A stretch of 64,000 bases of DNA from Pandoraea anhela (GTDB lineage Bacteria; Pseudomonadota; Gammaproteobacteria; Burkholderiales; Burkholderiaceae): NCBI RefSeq assembly GCF_902459655.1, contig NZ_CABPSB010000007.1:1-64000 (forward strand), read 5' to 3'. This document shows positions 27,990-36,866 of this stretch, one piece after another. Every line of letters starts with the position of its first letter. The first letter of the stretch is position 1. The position numbers and the translations under genes were made by a program. A model generated the notes under the pieces. That model saw nothing but the letters and a program-made list of their open reading frames with translations. It did not search any database and was not told where the DNA came from.

Positions 27990-30611
27990 TTACTCGGTGA
28001 CATCCGTTTCCGGCGTCTCATCGTCGCCCTGCGCGTCGCCGTTCTCGGCGACTTCCGCATCGGACTCAACGATGCGTTGCAGCCCCGAGAGCGTCGTGCC
28101 TTCGTCCAGGCTGATCAGCGTCACCCCCTGCGTTGCGCGCCCCATTTCGCGAATCTCCGAGACTCGCGTACGGATCAGCACCCCGCCTGTCGTGATCAGC
28201 ATGATCTCGTCATCCGGCTCGACCAGCGTCGCGGCGACCACACGGCCGTTGCGCTCGCTCGTCTGGATCGCAATCATACCCTTAGTGCCACGGCCGTGGC
28301 GGGTATATTCCGTGATCGACGTGCGTTTGCCGTAGCCGTTTTCGGTCGCCGTCAGCACCGACTGCTGCTCGTTCTCCGCGACCAGTAACGCGATGACCGT
28401 CTGGCCGTCTTCGAGCTGCATGCCGCGAACGCCACGAGCCTCGCGACCCATCGGGCGCACGTCGTTCTCGTCGAAGCGCACAGCCTTGCCGGCGTCGGAG
28501 AACAACATGACGTCGTGAGCACCGTCGGTAATGGCCGCACCGATCAACACGTCGCCGTCATCGAGATTCACGGCGATGATGCCCTTCTTGAGCGGACGGC
28601 TGAAGGCCGCCAGCGGCGTCTTCTTGACCGTGCCCAAGCTCGTTGCCATGAACACGAAACGATCTTCGGTGTACTCCTTGACCGGCAGCACCACGTTGAT
28701 CTTCTCGCCTTCCTGCAACGGGAACATATTGACGATCGGACGGCCACGAGAGTTCCGCGAACCTTGCGGCACCTCATACACCTTGATCCAGTAGACGCGG
28801 CCACGGTTCGAGAAACACAGGATCGTGTCGTGCGTGTTCGCAATGAACAGCGTATCGATCCAGTCGTCGTCCTTCGTGGCTGCCGCCTGCTTGCCGCGAC
28901 CGCCACGCTTTTGCGCACGGTATTCCGACAGCGGCATCGACTTGATGTAACCCGAATGCGACAGCGTCACCACCATGTCCTGCGGCGTGATGAGGTCTTC
29001 GGTATCGAGTTCGGTGGCGTTGTGTTCGATGGTCGAGCGACGGGCGTCGCCGAACTCCGCGCGCACTGCGGTCAGTTCTTCGCTGATGATCGCCGTCACC
29101 CGCGGCGGGCTGGCCAGAATGTCGAGCAGGTCGGCGATCTGCGCCATCACTTCCTTGTACTCGGAGACGATCTTGTCCTGCTCGAGACCAGTCAGGCGTT
29201 GCAGGCGCATCTGCAGAATTTCCTGCGCCTGCGTCTCCGACAAACGGTACAGCCCGTCGGGCTGAACGCCGACCGCGGCATCGAGCCCGTCCGGACGATA
29301 GGCGGCCAGGCCCCCTTGCGTCTCGCTCTCGGCGCGCGCCAGCATCTCGCGCACGACCGACGAATCCCACGACTTTTCCATCAACGCGGCCTTCGCGATC
29401 GGCGGCGTCGGCGCCGCCTTGATGATCGCGATGAAGTCGTCGATGTTAGCGAGCGCTACCGCCAGACCTTCGAGCACGTGACCGCGCTCGCGGGCGCGGC
29501 GCAGTTCATAAATAGTGCGGCGAGTAATCACTTCGCGGCGATGGGCCAGGAAGTGCACCAGCATTTCGCGCAGGTTCAACAGCTTGGGCTGGCCGTCGAC
29601 CAGCGCCACCATGTTCATGCCGAACGTGTCTTGCAACTGCGTGTGCTTATAGAGATTGTTGAGCACAACCTCCGGCACTTCGCCGCGCTTGAGTTCGATC
29701 ACGACACGCATGCCGCTCTTGTCAGATTCGTCGCGAATGTCCGAAATACCTTCCAGACGCTTCTCATTGACGAGTTCCGCGATCCGTTCGAGCAGTGAGC
29801 GCTTGTTCACCTGATACGGCAGCTCGTCGACGATGATCGCCACACGCTGGCCGCGATCGATGTCTTCGAAGTGCGTCTTGGCGCGCATCACCACGCGGCC
29901 ACGGCCGGTGCGATAGCCTTCACGCACGCCCGAGATGCCGTAGATGATGCCGGCGGTCGGGAAGTCGGGCGCCGGAATGATCTCGATCAGTTCATCGACG
30001 GTCGCTTCCGGATGCTTCAACACATGCAGACAGCCCTCGACGACTTCGTTGAGGTTGTGCGGCGGAATGTTGGTCGCCATACCGACCGCGATCCCGGACG
30101 AGCCGTTGAGCAACAGGTTCGGGATGCGCGCCGGCAGAATGAGCGGCTCTTTTTCGCTGCCGTCGTAGTTGGGACCGAAGTCGACGGTTTCCTTGTCGAT
30201 ATCGGCGAGCAGTTCGTGACCGATCTTGGCCATACGAACTTCGGTGTATCGCATGGCGGCGGCATTGTCGCCGTCGACCGAACCGAAGTTGCCCTGACCG
30301 TCGACGAGCATGTAGCGCAGCGAGAACGGCTGCGCCATACGAACGATGGTGTCGTATACAGAAGCGTCGCCGTGCGGATGGTACTTACCGATGACGTCAC
30401 CGACGATACGTGCCGACTTCTTATAGGTACGGTTCCAGTCGTTGTTCAGCTCGTGCATGGCGAACAGCGCCCGGCGGTGAACCGGCTTCAGGCCGTCGCG
30501 CACATCCGGCAGAGCGCGGCCGACGATCACGCTCATGGCGTAATCGAGGTACGACCGCCGCATTTCTTCTTCGAGCGAAATCGGGAGAGTTTCTTTGGCG
30601 AACTGATCCAT
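27990..30611 (-). CDS. gyrA: DNA gyrase subunit A
   Basis: An 873-residue type II topoisomerase subunit that cuts and rejoins DNA. The catalytic Tyr122 is in AAAMRYTE, and the QRRGGRGK GyrA-box is present as [10 protein letters not shown]. Numbering matches E. coli exactly through the quinolone region [10 protein letters not shown]: residue 83 is Ala, 84 is Ser and 87 is Asp. E. coli has Ser83 and Ala84. Ala83 removes the hydroxyl used for the water-metal bridge to quinolones and resembles the natural mycobacterial sequence. The acidic tail ([11 protein letters not shown]) is typical of proteobacterial GyrA. Confidence 0.97.
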   Translation of the reverse strand: MDQFAKETLPISLEEEMRRSYLDYAMSVIVGRALPDVRDGLKPVHRRALFAMHELNNDWNRTYKKSARIVGDVIGKYHPHGDASVYDTIVRMAQPFSLRYMLVDGQGNFGSVDGDNAAAMRYTEVRMAKIGHELLADIDKETVDFGPNYDGSEKEPLILPARIPNLLLNGSSGIAVGMATNIPPHNLNEVVEGCLHVLKHPEATVDELIEIIPAPDFPTAGIIYGISGVREGYRTGRGRVVMRAKTHFEDIDRGQRVAIIVDELPYQVNKRSLLERIAELVNEKRLEGISDIRDESDKSGMRVVIELKRGEVPEVVLNNLYKHTQLQDTFGMNMVALVDGQPKLLNLREMLVHFLAHRREVITRRTIYELRRARERGHVLEGLAVALANIDDFIAIIKAAPTPPIAKAALMEKSWDSSVVREMLARAESETQGGLAAYRPDGLDAAVGVQPDGLYRLSETQAQEILQMRLQRLTGLEQDKIVSEYKEVMAQIADLLDILASPPRVTAIISEELTAVRAEFGDARRSTIEHNATELDTEDLITPQDMVVTLSHSGYIKSMPLSEYRAQKRGGRGKQAAATKDDDWIDTLFIANTHDTILCFSNRGRVYWIKVYEVPQGSRNSRGRPIVNMFPLQEGEKINVVLPVKEYTEDRFVFMATSLGTVKKTPLAAFSRPLKKGIIAVNLDDGDVLIGAAITDGAHDVMLFSDAGKAVRFDENDVRPMGREARGVRGMQLEDGQTVIALLVAENEQQSVLTATENGYGKRTSITEYTRHGRGTKGMIAIQTSERNGRVVAATLVEPDDEIMLITTGGVLIRTRVSEIREMGRATQGVTLISLDEGTTLSGLQRIVESDAEVAENGDAQGDDETPETDVTE

Positions 30612-31033
30612 TATCCGTGTCTATCAAGCCCTAATCGCGATAGGCGGCTGCCGGCGATATGATCTTGCGATTCTAACATGCCCGTCATAGGCATCCGAAA
30701 CGAGCGTGATGAGCACGTGATGCGACGCACAAGAGACGTTCGGCATGCCAAAACGCCAAACAAGGGAAAGAAATGAAACGGTTGGCGAGGGGCCTCAAAA
30801 GGTGTTGCGCTCAAACCACAACTGCGCCACGACGGGCGGCAAAGCTGGGGTTTTTCTCGCGACCGTCTGAGTCGCTATGGCAAAATGCCGTGGCATAAGT
30901 TAGACATTATTCGAAGTGCATGGGCCATGCTTTCGCGCACTTGCCGATGTTATACTTCGAGCGATGTAAGACTTTGGTTCTGTCGTCTAGGCTCGCAGTA
31001 AACCTGCGGTAATCTCATTTCGAGAGGAGAAAT
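30612..31033. other. Divergent promoter region of gyrA and ompA
   Basis: 422 bases without a gene. For ompA, an extended -10 element TGTTATACT lies at 30948-30956, giving a leader of about 70 bases; a matching -35 is weak, as is common with extended -10 promoters. The leader ends GAGAGGAGAAAT before the ompA ATG, a strong ribosome site. No element for gyrA was chosen with confidence. Nothing else was recognised. Confidence 0.5.
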
Positions 31034-31702
31034 ATGAATAAATTCGCTAAGCTCGCGATCGTTGCAGCTACCGCAGTGATGGCTGCTTCGGCTATGGCCC
31101 AAAACTACGTCCAGACCGCTCCGGGCCCGATCGCGGCCTCGAAGCAAGCCGTCAACGACAACTGGGTGAACGGCAGCGGCGAGTGGGCATGGAAGAACGG
31201 CACCGACGAACTGTGCTGGCGCGATGCCTACTGGACGCCGGCTACGGCTAATGCCAAGTGCGATGGCTCGATCATCCCGCAAGTGGCTCAAGCTCCGGCC
31301 CCGGCACCGACTCCGGTCGCTCCGGTCTCGCAAAAGGTCACGTACCAGGCTGACGCGCTGTTCGACTTCGACAAGGCCGTCCTGAAGCCGGCTGGCAAGC
31401 AGAAGCTGGACGACCTGGCTGGCAAGGTTCAGGCACTGAACCTCGAAGTCGTGGTTGCTACGGGTTACACCGACCGCATCGGTTCGGACAAGTACAACGA
31501 CCGTCTGTCGCTGCGCCGTGCACAAGCTGTGAAGGCTTATCTGGTCAGCAAGGGCGTCGAAGCCAACCGCGTGTACACCGAAGGCAAGGGCAAGCGTAAC
31601 CCGGTTACGACTGGTTGCAACCAGAAGAACCGTACGCAACTGATCAGCTGCCTGGCTCCGGATCGTCGCGTGGAAGTCGAAGTCGTCGGCACGAACAAGT
31701 AA
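31034..31702 (+). CDS. ompA: OmpA-family outer-membrane protein
   Basis: A 222-residue protein. The signal peptide is MNKFAKLAIVAATAVMAASAMA. A short N-terminal part (about 23-85) is too small for an eight-strand barrel. A Pro/Ala linker (APAPAPTPVAPV) is followed by the OmpA C-terminal peptidoglycan-binding domain (about 108-220), with FDKAVLKPAGKQKLDDLA, TGYTDRIGSDKYND and LSLRRAQAVKAYL. It anchors the outer membrane to the cell wall. Codon use is strongly biased to preferred codons and the ribosome site is excellent, pointing to high expression. Genomic position next to gyrA is as in Burkholderia. Confidence 0.92.
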   Translation: MNKFAKLAIVAATAVMAASAMAQNYVQTAPGPIAASKQAVNDNWVNGSGEWAWKNGTDELCWRDAYWTPATANAKCDGSIIPQVAQAPAPAPTPVAPVSQKVTYQADALFDFDKAVLKPAGKQKLDDLAGKVQALNLEVVVATGYTDRIGSDKYNDRLSLRRAQAVKAYLVSKGVEANRVYTEGKGKRNPVTTGCNQKNRTQLISCLAPDRRVEVEVVGTNK

Positions 31703-31720
31703 TACGGTTCGCCGACAACG

Positions 31721-31750
31721 AAAAAACCCCGCCGAGGCGGGGTTTTTTTT
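31721..31750 (+). terminator. Strong Rho-independent terminator after ompA
   Basis: A hairpin A6CCCCGCC / GGCGGGGT8, 18 bases after the ompA stop. It is symmetrical enough to stop leftward transcription as well. Confidence 0.92.
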
Positions 31751-31806
31751 CGTCTGCCGTCGCAGGCATGGCAAGACGGGAAGCCTCAACCTGACCTCAG
31801 GCGATG

Positions 31807-32595
31807 TCAGGCCTCGCTGCCGAGCTGAGGATACTGACGCTTCACCATGAAAGACATCAGCGCCTTGACGGGGCGATCGCGCCACCACGAGCCGGTCTCC
31901 AGCGGCTTGAACATCATGCGTGTAGCCGCTTCCACCGGCATGTATTGCTTCATGACGTCACCCGACATGGCGAGGAAGGCGTCCCAACTCATCGTCTCGA
32001 ACGGCGGCGGCGAGCGCCAGAACCGATTGAGCGGCTCGAAGGCAAACGCGATGTCCTCATCGCGCACGAGTTCGCTTCGGGCCACCATCGTGCGCAACCG
32101 ACTGATCACACCGTGCTGCTCCACCGCGTTGTACCGGTCGAAGGTCTTGCGGAAGTAACGGTAGTGGCCGACCTCTTCGCTGCTCAGCTTGTGCATCATG
32201 GCTTTGAGTTCGTCGACCGGCATATACGATTCGAGGCAGCGATAAATCATGGCGGTCTGCGTCTCGGTGACGCACCGCGACAGCGCCTCGAGGGCGAGCG
32301 AAGGCCGCATGTACTGCACGTCGCAACGAGGTTTGTAGCGCGCCAGAAAAGCGTCGTACGCCTGTGTCCAGTCGAACTCCGGCCACACACGTGCGATATA
32401 GTCTTTGGCAAGCCGCCCGTGCTCGACCTCCTCGGGCAGCCAGGTATCCTGAAGCCACGTGCGCATCTCGTCGTCGTCGCCATACATCTGATTGAGCGTG
32501 GAAACGAACTCGGGGACACTGGTCTCGATGAACGACACCGTGGCAAGGGAATAGAAGATGAACGCGTTGCTACGAACAGACGACTCTGCTGCCAT
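31807..32595 (-). CDS. Ferritin-like di-iron domain protein of unknown function
   Basis: A 262-residue, helix-rich protein with both halves of a ferritin-like di-iron site. Glu24 with Glu56-x-x-His59 (LPEEVEHGRL) forms the first, and Glu111 with Glu141-x-x-His144 (SSEEVGHYRYF) the second. The spacing suits a four-helix carboxylate-bridged iron centre as in acyl-ACP desaturase, ribonucleotide reductase or rubrerythrin-like enzymes. About 100 further C-terminal residues are not recognised. The start at 32595 has AGGAGAG. No partner reductase lies nearby, so substrate and role are unknown. Confidence 0.75.
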   Translation of the reverse strand: MAAESSVRSNAFIFYSLATVSFIETSVPEFVSTLNQMYGDDDEMRTWLQDTWLPEEVEHGRLAKDYIARVWPEFDWTQAYDAFLARYKPRCDVQYMRPSLALEALSRCVTETQTAMIYRCLESYMPVDELKAMMHKLSSEEVGHYRYFRKTFDRYNAVEQHGVISRLRTMVARSELVRDEDIAFAFEPLNRFWRSPPPFETMSWDAFLAMSGDVMKQYMPVEAATRMMFKPLETGSWWRDRPVKALMSFMVKRQYPQLGSEA

Positions 32596-32826
32596 GACTC
32601 ACTCTCCTATCGGCATAGGCGGTTGAACATGTACATGAAACGTCACGCAAAGGTCACAAAGGCATAGTATAGGAATTGGCCCAATGTCGCAGTGCGGCAA
32701 CCTATCGATGACGAGTGCCTCGCCTGCGTCATGCCTCAGGCCATTGACGTGATGGCTTGTCTCTCAGGCGACCCGCTCGCATATCTTCCGACGCCAACCG
32801 CTAGCCACCCGGAACACGAAAACGAC

Positions 32827-33297
32827 ATGACGCAACGTTACTGGCTGATGAAGTCCGAACCCGACGAGGCAAGCATCGACGACCTCGCCAATGCCAAACA
32901 ACACACCCTCCCCTGGACCGGTGTGCGCAACTATCAGGCGCGCAACTTCATGCGTGACGATATGGGGGTGGGCGACGGGGTACTCTTCTACCATTCGAGC
33001 TGTGCCGTACCGGGTATCGCAGGCCTCGCTACCGTGGCCTCCACAGCGTATCCGGATCCCACGCAGTTCGACCCAAAAAGCCCATACTTCGATCCCAAAT
33101 CCAAGCCCGAGTCGCCTCGCTGGTTACTCGTAGACGTCAAACTCGATCGCAAGACACGGCTCGTGCCACTCACGGAAATGCGTCAGACGCCTGAACTCGA
33201 TGGCATGTTGGTCCTCGCGCGCGGCAACCGTCTCTCGATCACCCCCGTGTCGCCCGAGCATTGGAAATTCATCAGCAAGCACTTACTTAGAGTCTGA
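32827..33297 (+). CDS. EVE domain protein
   Basis: A 156-residue single-domain EVE protein (PUA-like fold), a family associated with binding modified bases in nucleic acids. Visible hallmarks are YWLMKSEPDE at the N-terminus, WTGVRNYQARNFMRDDM, GDGVLFYHSSC and AYPDPTQFDP. The frame is open upstream to 32692, but the family start is the ATG at 32827. In many Burkholderiales this gene follows zapA and 6S RNA; neither is seen here. Confidence 0.88.
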   Translation: MTQRYWLMKSEPDEASIDDLANAKQHTLPWTGVRNYQARNFMRDDMGVGDGVLFYHSSCAVPGIAGLATVASTAYPDPTQFDPKSPYFDPKSKPESPRWLLVDVKLDRKTRLVPLTEMRQTPELDGMLVLARGNRLSITPVSPEHWKFISKHLLRV

Positions 33298-33460
33298 GAT
33301 TTACAGGAAGGATCCCAAAAGGGAACAAAATTGTTGCGATAGCGTCTGTATAACGTTGCTGACACACGCATAGCGCGTACTTACTTGCCACGCGTGTGTC
33401 GTCGACCGGTCAAACGTTCGCCGTCAAGATGCGAACTTACATTCGAAAAAGGACATAACT

Positions 33461-34168
33461 ATGCGCAAGTCTCTCGCTGCCGCTCTTCTTATCGCCACTG
33501 CCGCCAATGCCGCCTATGCCCAATCGGGGGACGAATCGGCGCGTCAGGTGTCCGGCGTGCTGGGTCTCGAAGCGAGCGCCACGAAGGAAGTCGAACAGGA
33601 CACAGTCCACATCACCATGTCGGCGCAGGAACAAGGTGCCGATGCCGCCACGGTGTCGCGCAACCTCACGCAAAGGGCGAACAAGGCGATGTCCGTCGCC
33701 AAGAGCCAGAGCGTGGTCGAAGTGCAGACCGGCAATGTGTCGCTCTACCCGACGACCAACCGCGACGGCAAGATCACCGCATGGCGTGGTCGCACGGAGT
33801 TGCAAATGACGTCGAAGGATTTCGGCGCGGCATCGCGTCTCGCGAGCCAGATCTCGGACCAGATGCAGATGGACGGCGTGTCGTTCTCGCTCTCGCGCGA
33901 AGCGCAGGAGAAGACGCAGGCCGAACTGACCAATCAGGCTATTCAGGCATTCCGCAATCAGGCGCAGAACAACGTGAAGGCGTTCGGCTATAGCGGCTAC
34001 ACGATCCGTCAGGTGCAAGTCGGTGCGAACGCGCCGATGATGCCGCGACCGTACGCCATGAAGGCGATGGCCATGAGAGAAAGCGCCGACGCGGCTCCGC
34101 CGATGCAACTCGAAGGCGGCAAGACGCAAGTGACCGTCACGGTCTCGGGCACCGTGCAAATGAAGTAA
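33461..34168 (+). CDS. SIMPL (DUF541) domain periplasmic protein
   Basis: A 235-residue exported protein of the SIMPL/DUF541 family, related to Brucella BP26 and E. coli YggE. Signal peptide MRKSLAAALLIATAANAAYA (cleavage before QSGD), then a single domain with VSGVLGLEASATKEVEQDTV and the closing VTVTVSGTVQMK strand. Members form ring-like oligomers and are linked to oxidative stress, with no defined activity. The ribosome site is AAAAAGGACATAACT. The gene is monocistronic. Confidence 0.88.
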   Translation: MRKSLAAALLIATAANAAYAQSGDESARQVSGVLGLEASATKEVEQDTVHITMSAQEQGADAATVSRNLTQRANKAMSVAKSQSVVEVQTGNVSLYPTTNRDGKITAWRGRTELQMTSKDFGAASRLASQISDQMQMDGVSFSLSREAQEKTQAELTNQAIQAFRNQAQNNVKAFGYSGYTIRQVQVGANAPMMPRPYAMKAMAMRESADAAPPMQLEGGKTQVTVTVSGTVQMK

Positions 34169-34209
34169 GTCGTGACGATGGTGTGAAAGCGCCATCGATC
34201 GCAGCAACG

Positions 34210-34250
34210 AAAATGCCGCCTCACGAACGTTGTCGAGGCGGCATTTTTTT
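34210..34250 (+). terminator. Rho-independent terminator after the SIMPL gene
   Basis: The stem AAATGCCGCCTC / GAGGCGGCATTT (12-base loop) runs into a T-run, 40 bases after the stop. Confidence 0.88.
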
Positions 34251-34341
34251 ATCGGACGCAGACCGGACCCACACCCCCATCGCACTCGGCGCGGCATGTT
34301 GTCGCATGATGCTACGCCCTCTCATGCCGCCCCTTCTCACG

Positions 34342-34413
34342 CATCACTCAACACATCGCTCAACACATCGCTCAACACATCGCTCAACACATCACTCAAC
34401 ACATCGCTCAGCG
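34342..34413. repeat. Six tandem 12-bp repeats in intergenic DNA
   Basis: Six units of CATCGCTCAACA run from 34342 to 34413. Units 1 and 5 have CATCACTC and the last is diverged. The array lies between the SIMPL terminator and the 3' end of matB, outside any supported gene. The purity suggests a variable-number tandem repeat. Confidence 0.9.
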
Positions 34414-34451
34414 CAGCGTGAACGCACACCTGCCCCCCGGTCGCAAACGGC

Positions 34452-35984
34452 TTATCGGAAGCGATCGCGCAGCACGTTCTTCTGCACCTTGCCCATCGTA
34501 TTGCGCGGCAACTCGCTCACGACATGCACGCGCTTCGGCACCTTGAAGTTGGCGATGCGCTGCTTGAGCGCATCGATCACCGCACGTTCATCAGGGGCCT
34601 GAGCCCCCTCTCGCGGGACGATGACAGCGACCACGGCTTCCCCGAAATCCGGATGCGGCACGCCGATCACCGCGGACTCGGCCACCCCCTCAATTTCGTC
34701 GATGAACCCCTCGATTTCCTTGGGGTAGACGTTGTAGCCGCCGGAGATGATGAGATCCTTCGAGCGTCCGACGATATGCAAGTACCCGTGCTCGTCGAAC
34801 TTGCCGACGTCGCCTGTCTTGAAAAAACCGTCGTTCGTGAATTCTTCGGCGGTCTTCTCCGGCATGCGCCAGTATCCCGCAAAGACGTTAGGCCCCTTGA
34901 CCTGGATGTGACCGATGTCGCCCTGCGCGCTCGGCAGGCCGTCTTCGCCGACCACGCGCACGCTCACCTCCGGCAACGGCACGCCGACCGTTCCGGCGCG
35001 ACGCACCCTCTCCGCCTCGCCGCGATAAGGATTGGACACGAGCATCACCGTCTCGGACATGCCGTAGCGCTCCAGAATCGTGTGCCCCGTGCGCTCGCGA
35101 AAGGCGTCGAAAGTCTCGCGCAACAGCGGCGCCGATCCCGAGATGAACAACCGCATATGACGGCACACGTCGCGATTCAGTCCCGACTCCGCAAGCAACC
35201 GCACGTAGTACGTCGGCACGCCCATGAAGACCGTCGCGCGCGGCAACTGATGCAGGACGTCGCGCGCATCGAACTTCGACAGCCAGAGCATCTTGCTGCC
35301 CGAATAAAGCGCCGCATGGCTCGCAACGAATAACCCGTGCACGTGAAAGATCGGCAACGCATGCAACAACACGTCGCCCCCTTCCCTTTCCCCCCATCCC
35401 CAGAAGGCGTGCAGCACGCGCGTATTGCTCGCCAGATTGCCGTGCGAGAGCATTGCGCCCTTGCTACGACCGGTGGTGCCCGAGGTATAGAGGATGGCGG
35501 CGAGGTCGTCGGACGCGCGCGGCACCGTCTCGAAGGTATCGCCGAACCACGCCGCGCGCGCCAGCAGCGAACCGGTGCGATCGTCGCCCAGCGTGAAGAC
35601 GTGCTTCGCGCCATTGGTGAAAGCGATTTTCGATACCCAGCCGAAGTTCGACGGACTGCATACCACGACGTCCGGCGCCGCATTCTCGACGAAGTAGGCG
35701 ATCTCGGCCTCACGATAGGCCGTGTTGAGCGGCAGGTAGACGAAGCCGGCACGCAGCGTGGCGAGATAGAGCAGCAGGGCTTCCGGCGACTTCTCGACCT
35801 GCACGGCCACGCGTGCGCCCGGCGTCAGGTCGAGGCTCGCGAGCAGATTCGCCATGCGGGCACTGGCGCGCTCGAGATCGTCCCAGCTGTAATACAGCCC
35901 TTCGGGCGTCTCGATGGCGCACGCCGTTTTGTCGGCGGGAAAACGTTCGGCAAAGAGTCGGTAGAGGTTGGCGTCTTGCGTCAT
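34452..35984 (-). CDS. matB: Malonyl-CoA synthetase (malonate--CoA ligase)
   Basis: A 510-residue ANL-superfamily adenylating enzyme activating malonate with ATP and CoA. The P-loop YTSGTTGRSKG is at 166-176, LERYGMSET is the A5 motif, and the C-terminal catalytic lysine lies in PRNTMGKVQKN. The block SNPYRGEAERVRRAGTVG fits the SNPxxGERRxGTVG motif of MatB/ACSF3 malonate ligases, with a small insertion. It is the last gene of a six-gene operon with malonyl-CoA decarboxylase and a TRAP transporter, which supports malonate as substrate. Confidence 0.92.
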   Translation of the reverse strand: MTQDANLYRLFAERFPADKTACAIETPEGLYYSWDDLERASARMANLLASLDLTPGARVAVQVEKSPEALLLYLATLRAGFVYLPLNTAYREAEIAYFVENAAPDVVVCSPSNFGWVSKIAFTNGAKHVFTLGDDRTGSLLARAAWFGDTFETVPRASDDLAAILYTSGTTGRSKGAMLSHGNLASNTRVLHAFWGWGEREGGDVLLHALPIFHVHGLFVASHAALYSGSKMLWLSKFDARDVLHQLPRATVFMGVPTYYVRLLAESGLNRDVCRHMRLFISGSAPLLRETFDAFRERTGHTILERYGMSETVMLVSNPYRGEAERVRRAGTVGVPLPEVSVRVVGEDGLPSAQGDIGHIQVKGPNVFAGYWRMPEKTAEEFTNDGFFKTGDVGKFDEHGYLHIVGRSKDLIISGGYNVYPKEIEGFIDEIEGVAESAVIGVPHPDFGEAVVAVIVPREGAQAPDERAVIDALKQRIANFKVPKRVHVVSELPRNTMGKVQKNVLRDRFR

Positions 35985-36050
35985 AAACAGAACCGGATTC
36001 GGAACAAAACATGCGTCGGTAAAAATTGTGTACGGACGAGGGCTTGCGGC

Positions 36051-36839
36051 TCATCGCCCCCGGAAATCGGGTGCGCGCTTGTCGAGAAAAGCGGCCACGC
36101 CCTCACGGTGGTCGTGGGAATTCCAGTACGAGAAGGCCATCTGCCACTCGGCCTCGGATAGCGGCGGCACCGCAGGCGCCAGCCGGGCGATCAGCCACTT
36201 GTTCAACTGCGCGGCGAGCGGCGCGCCAGCCGCGACGCGCCGGGCGCAAGTGTAGCCTGCTTCTTCCACCGCTTCGTCTTCGACGACGCGCGTGAGCAAC
36301 CCCTTCTCCTTGGCCTCGGCCGCACCGAACACGCGGCCTTCGAGCAGGATTTCGAATGTGGTCGCGCGTCCGGCCAGCGCAAGCACGCCGCGCAACTCCC
36401 CCGGCGCCATCGGAAAGCCGAGCTTGTTGATGGGCACGCCGAATCGCGCACCTTGCGCCGCAACGCGCAAATCGCAATGCGCGGCAATCTCCAGCCCGCC
36501 GCCCACGCACACCCCTTCGATGAGCGCCACGCTCGGATGCCGGCAACGCGCCAGAGCGTCGAGCGTCGGGCCGATGATCTCGCCGTGATAGCGACGCAGC
36601 GCATCGTAGCTGCCCCGCTCCACCGGAAACTCCTCGATGTCCGCCCCAGCGGCGAAATTGCCCTGCGCGCCGCGAATGACGATGGCGCGCACGCGCGCGT
36701 CGTCGTCGAGCGTGTGCAAATGCGTGCGCAGCGCCAACCACATCGCCACCGAGATGGCATTGAGCTTGCCGGGGCTGGAGAGCGTGAGCGTCACCAATCC
36801 CTCGTCGAGCAAACTATCGTCGCGCAGAACGTCGCTCAC
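36051..36839 (-). CDS. Crotonase-family protein in the malonate operon
   Basis: A 262-residue enoyl-CoA hydratase/isomerase-like protein. The oxyanion hole segment NFAAGADIEEF and the first catalytic acid position (GGGLEIAAHCD) are conserved. The second position reads FGVPINKLG instead of FGQPEIxLG, so Glu164 is replaced by Ile; simple hydratase activity is doubtful. It starts with GTG preceded by AAGGAG. It is placed 27 bases after the decarboxylase gene and 66 before matB. A role on an acyl-CoA linked to malonate is inferred from location only. Confidence 0.8.
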   Translation of the reverse strand: MSDVLRDDSLLDEGLVTLTLSSPGKLNAISVAMWLALRTHLHTLDDDARVRAIVIRGAQGNFAAGADIEEFPVERGSYDALRRYHGEIIGPTLDALARCRHPSVALIEGVCVGGGLEIAAHCDLRVAAQGARFGVPINKLGFPMAPGELRGVLALAGRATTFEILLEGRVFGAAEAKEKGLLTRVVEDEAVEEAGYTCARRVAAGAPLAAQLNKWLIARLAPAVPPLSEAEWQMAFSYWNSHDHREGVAAFLDKRAPDFRGR

Positions 36840-36866
36840 GCGTGTCTCCTTAGGGTATTCGGATGG

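Noticed and set aside
32596-32826. 6S RNA before the EVE gene, as in many Burkholderiales
   Set aside because: No long imperfect hairpin of the 6S type was seen in this 230-base gap and zapA is not adjacent.
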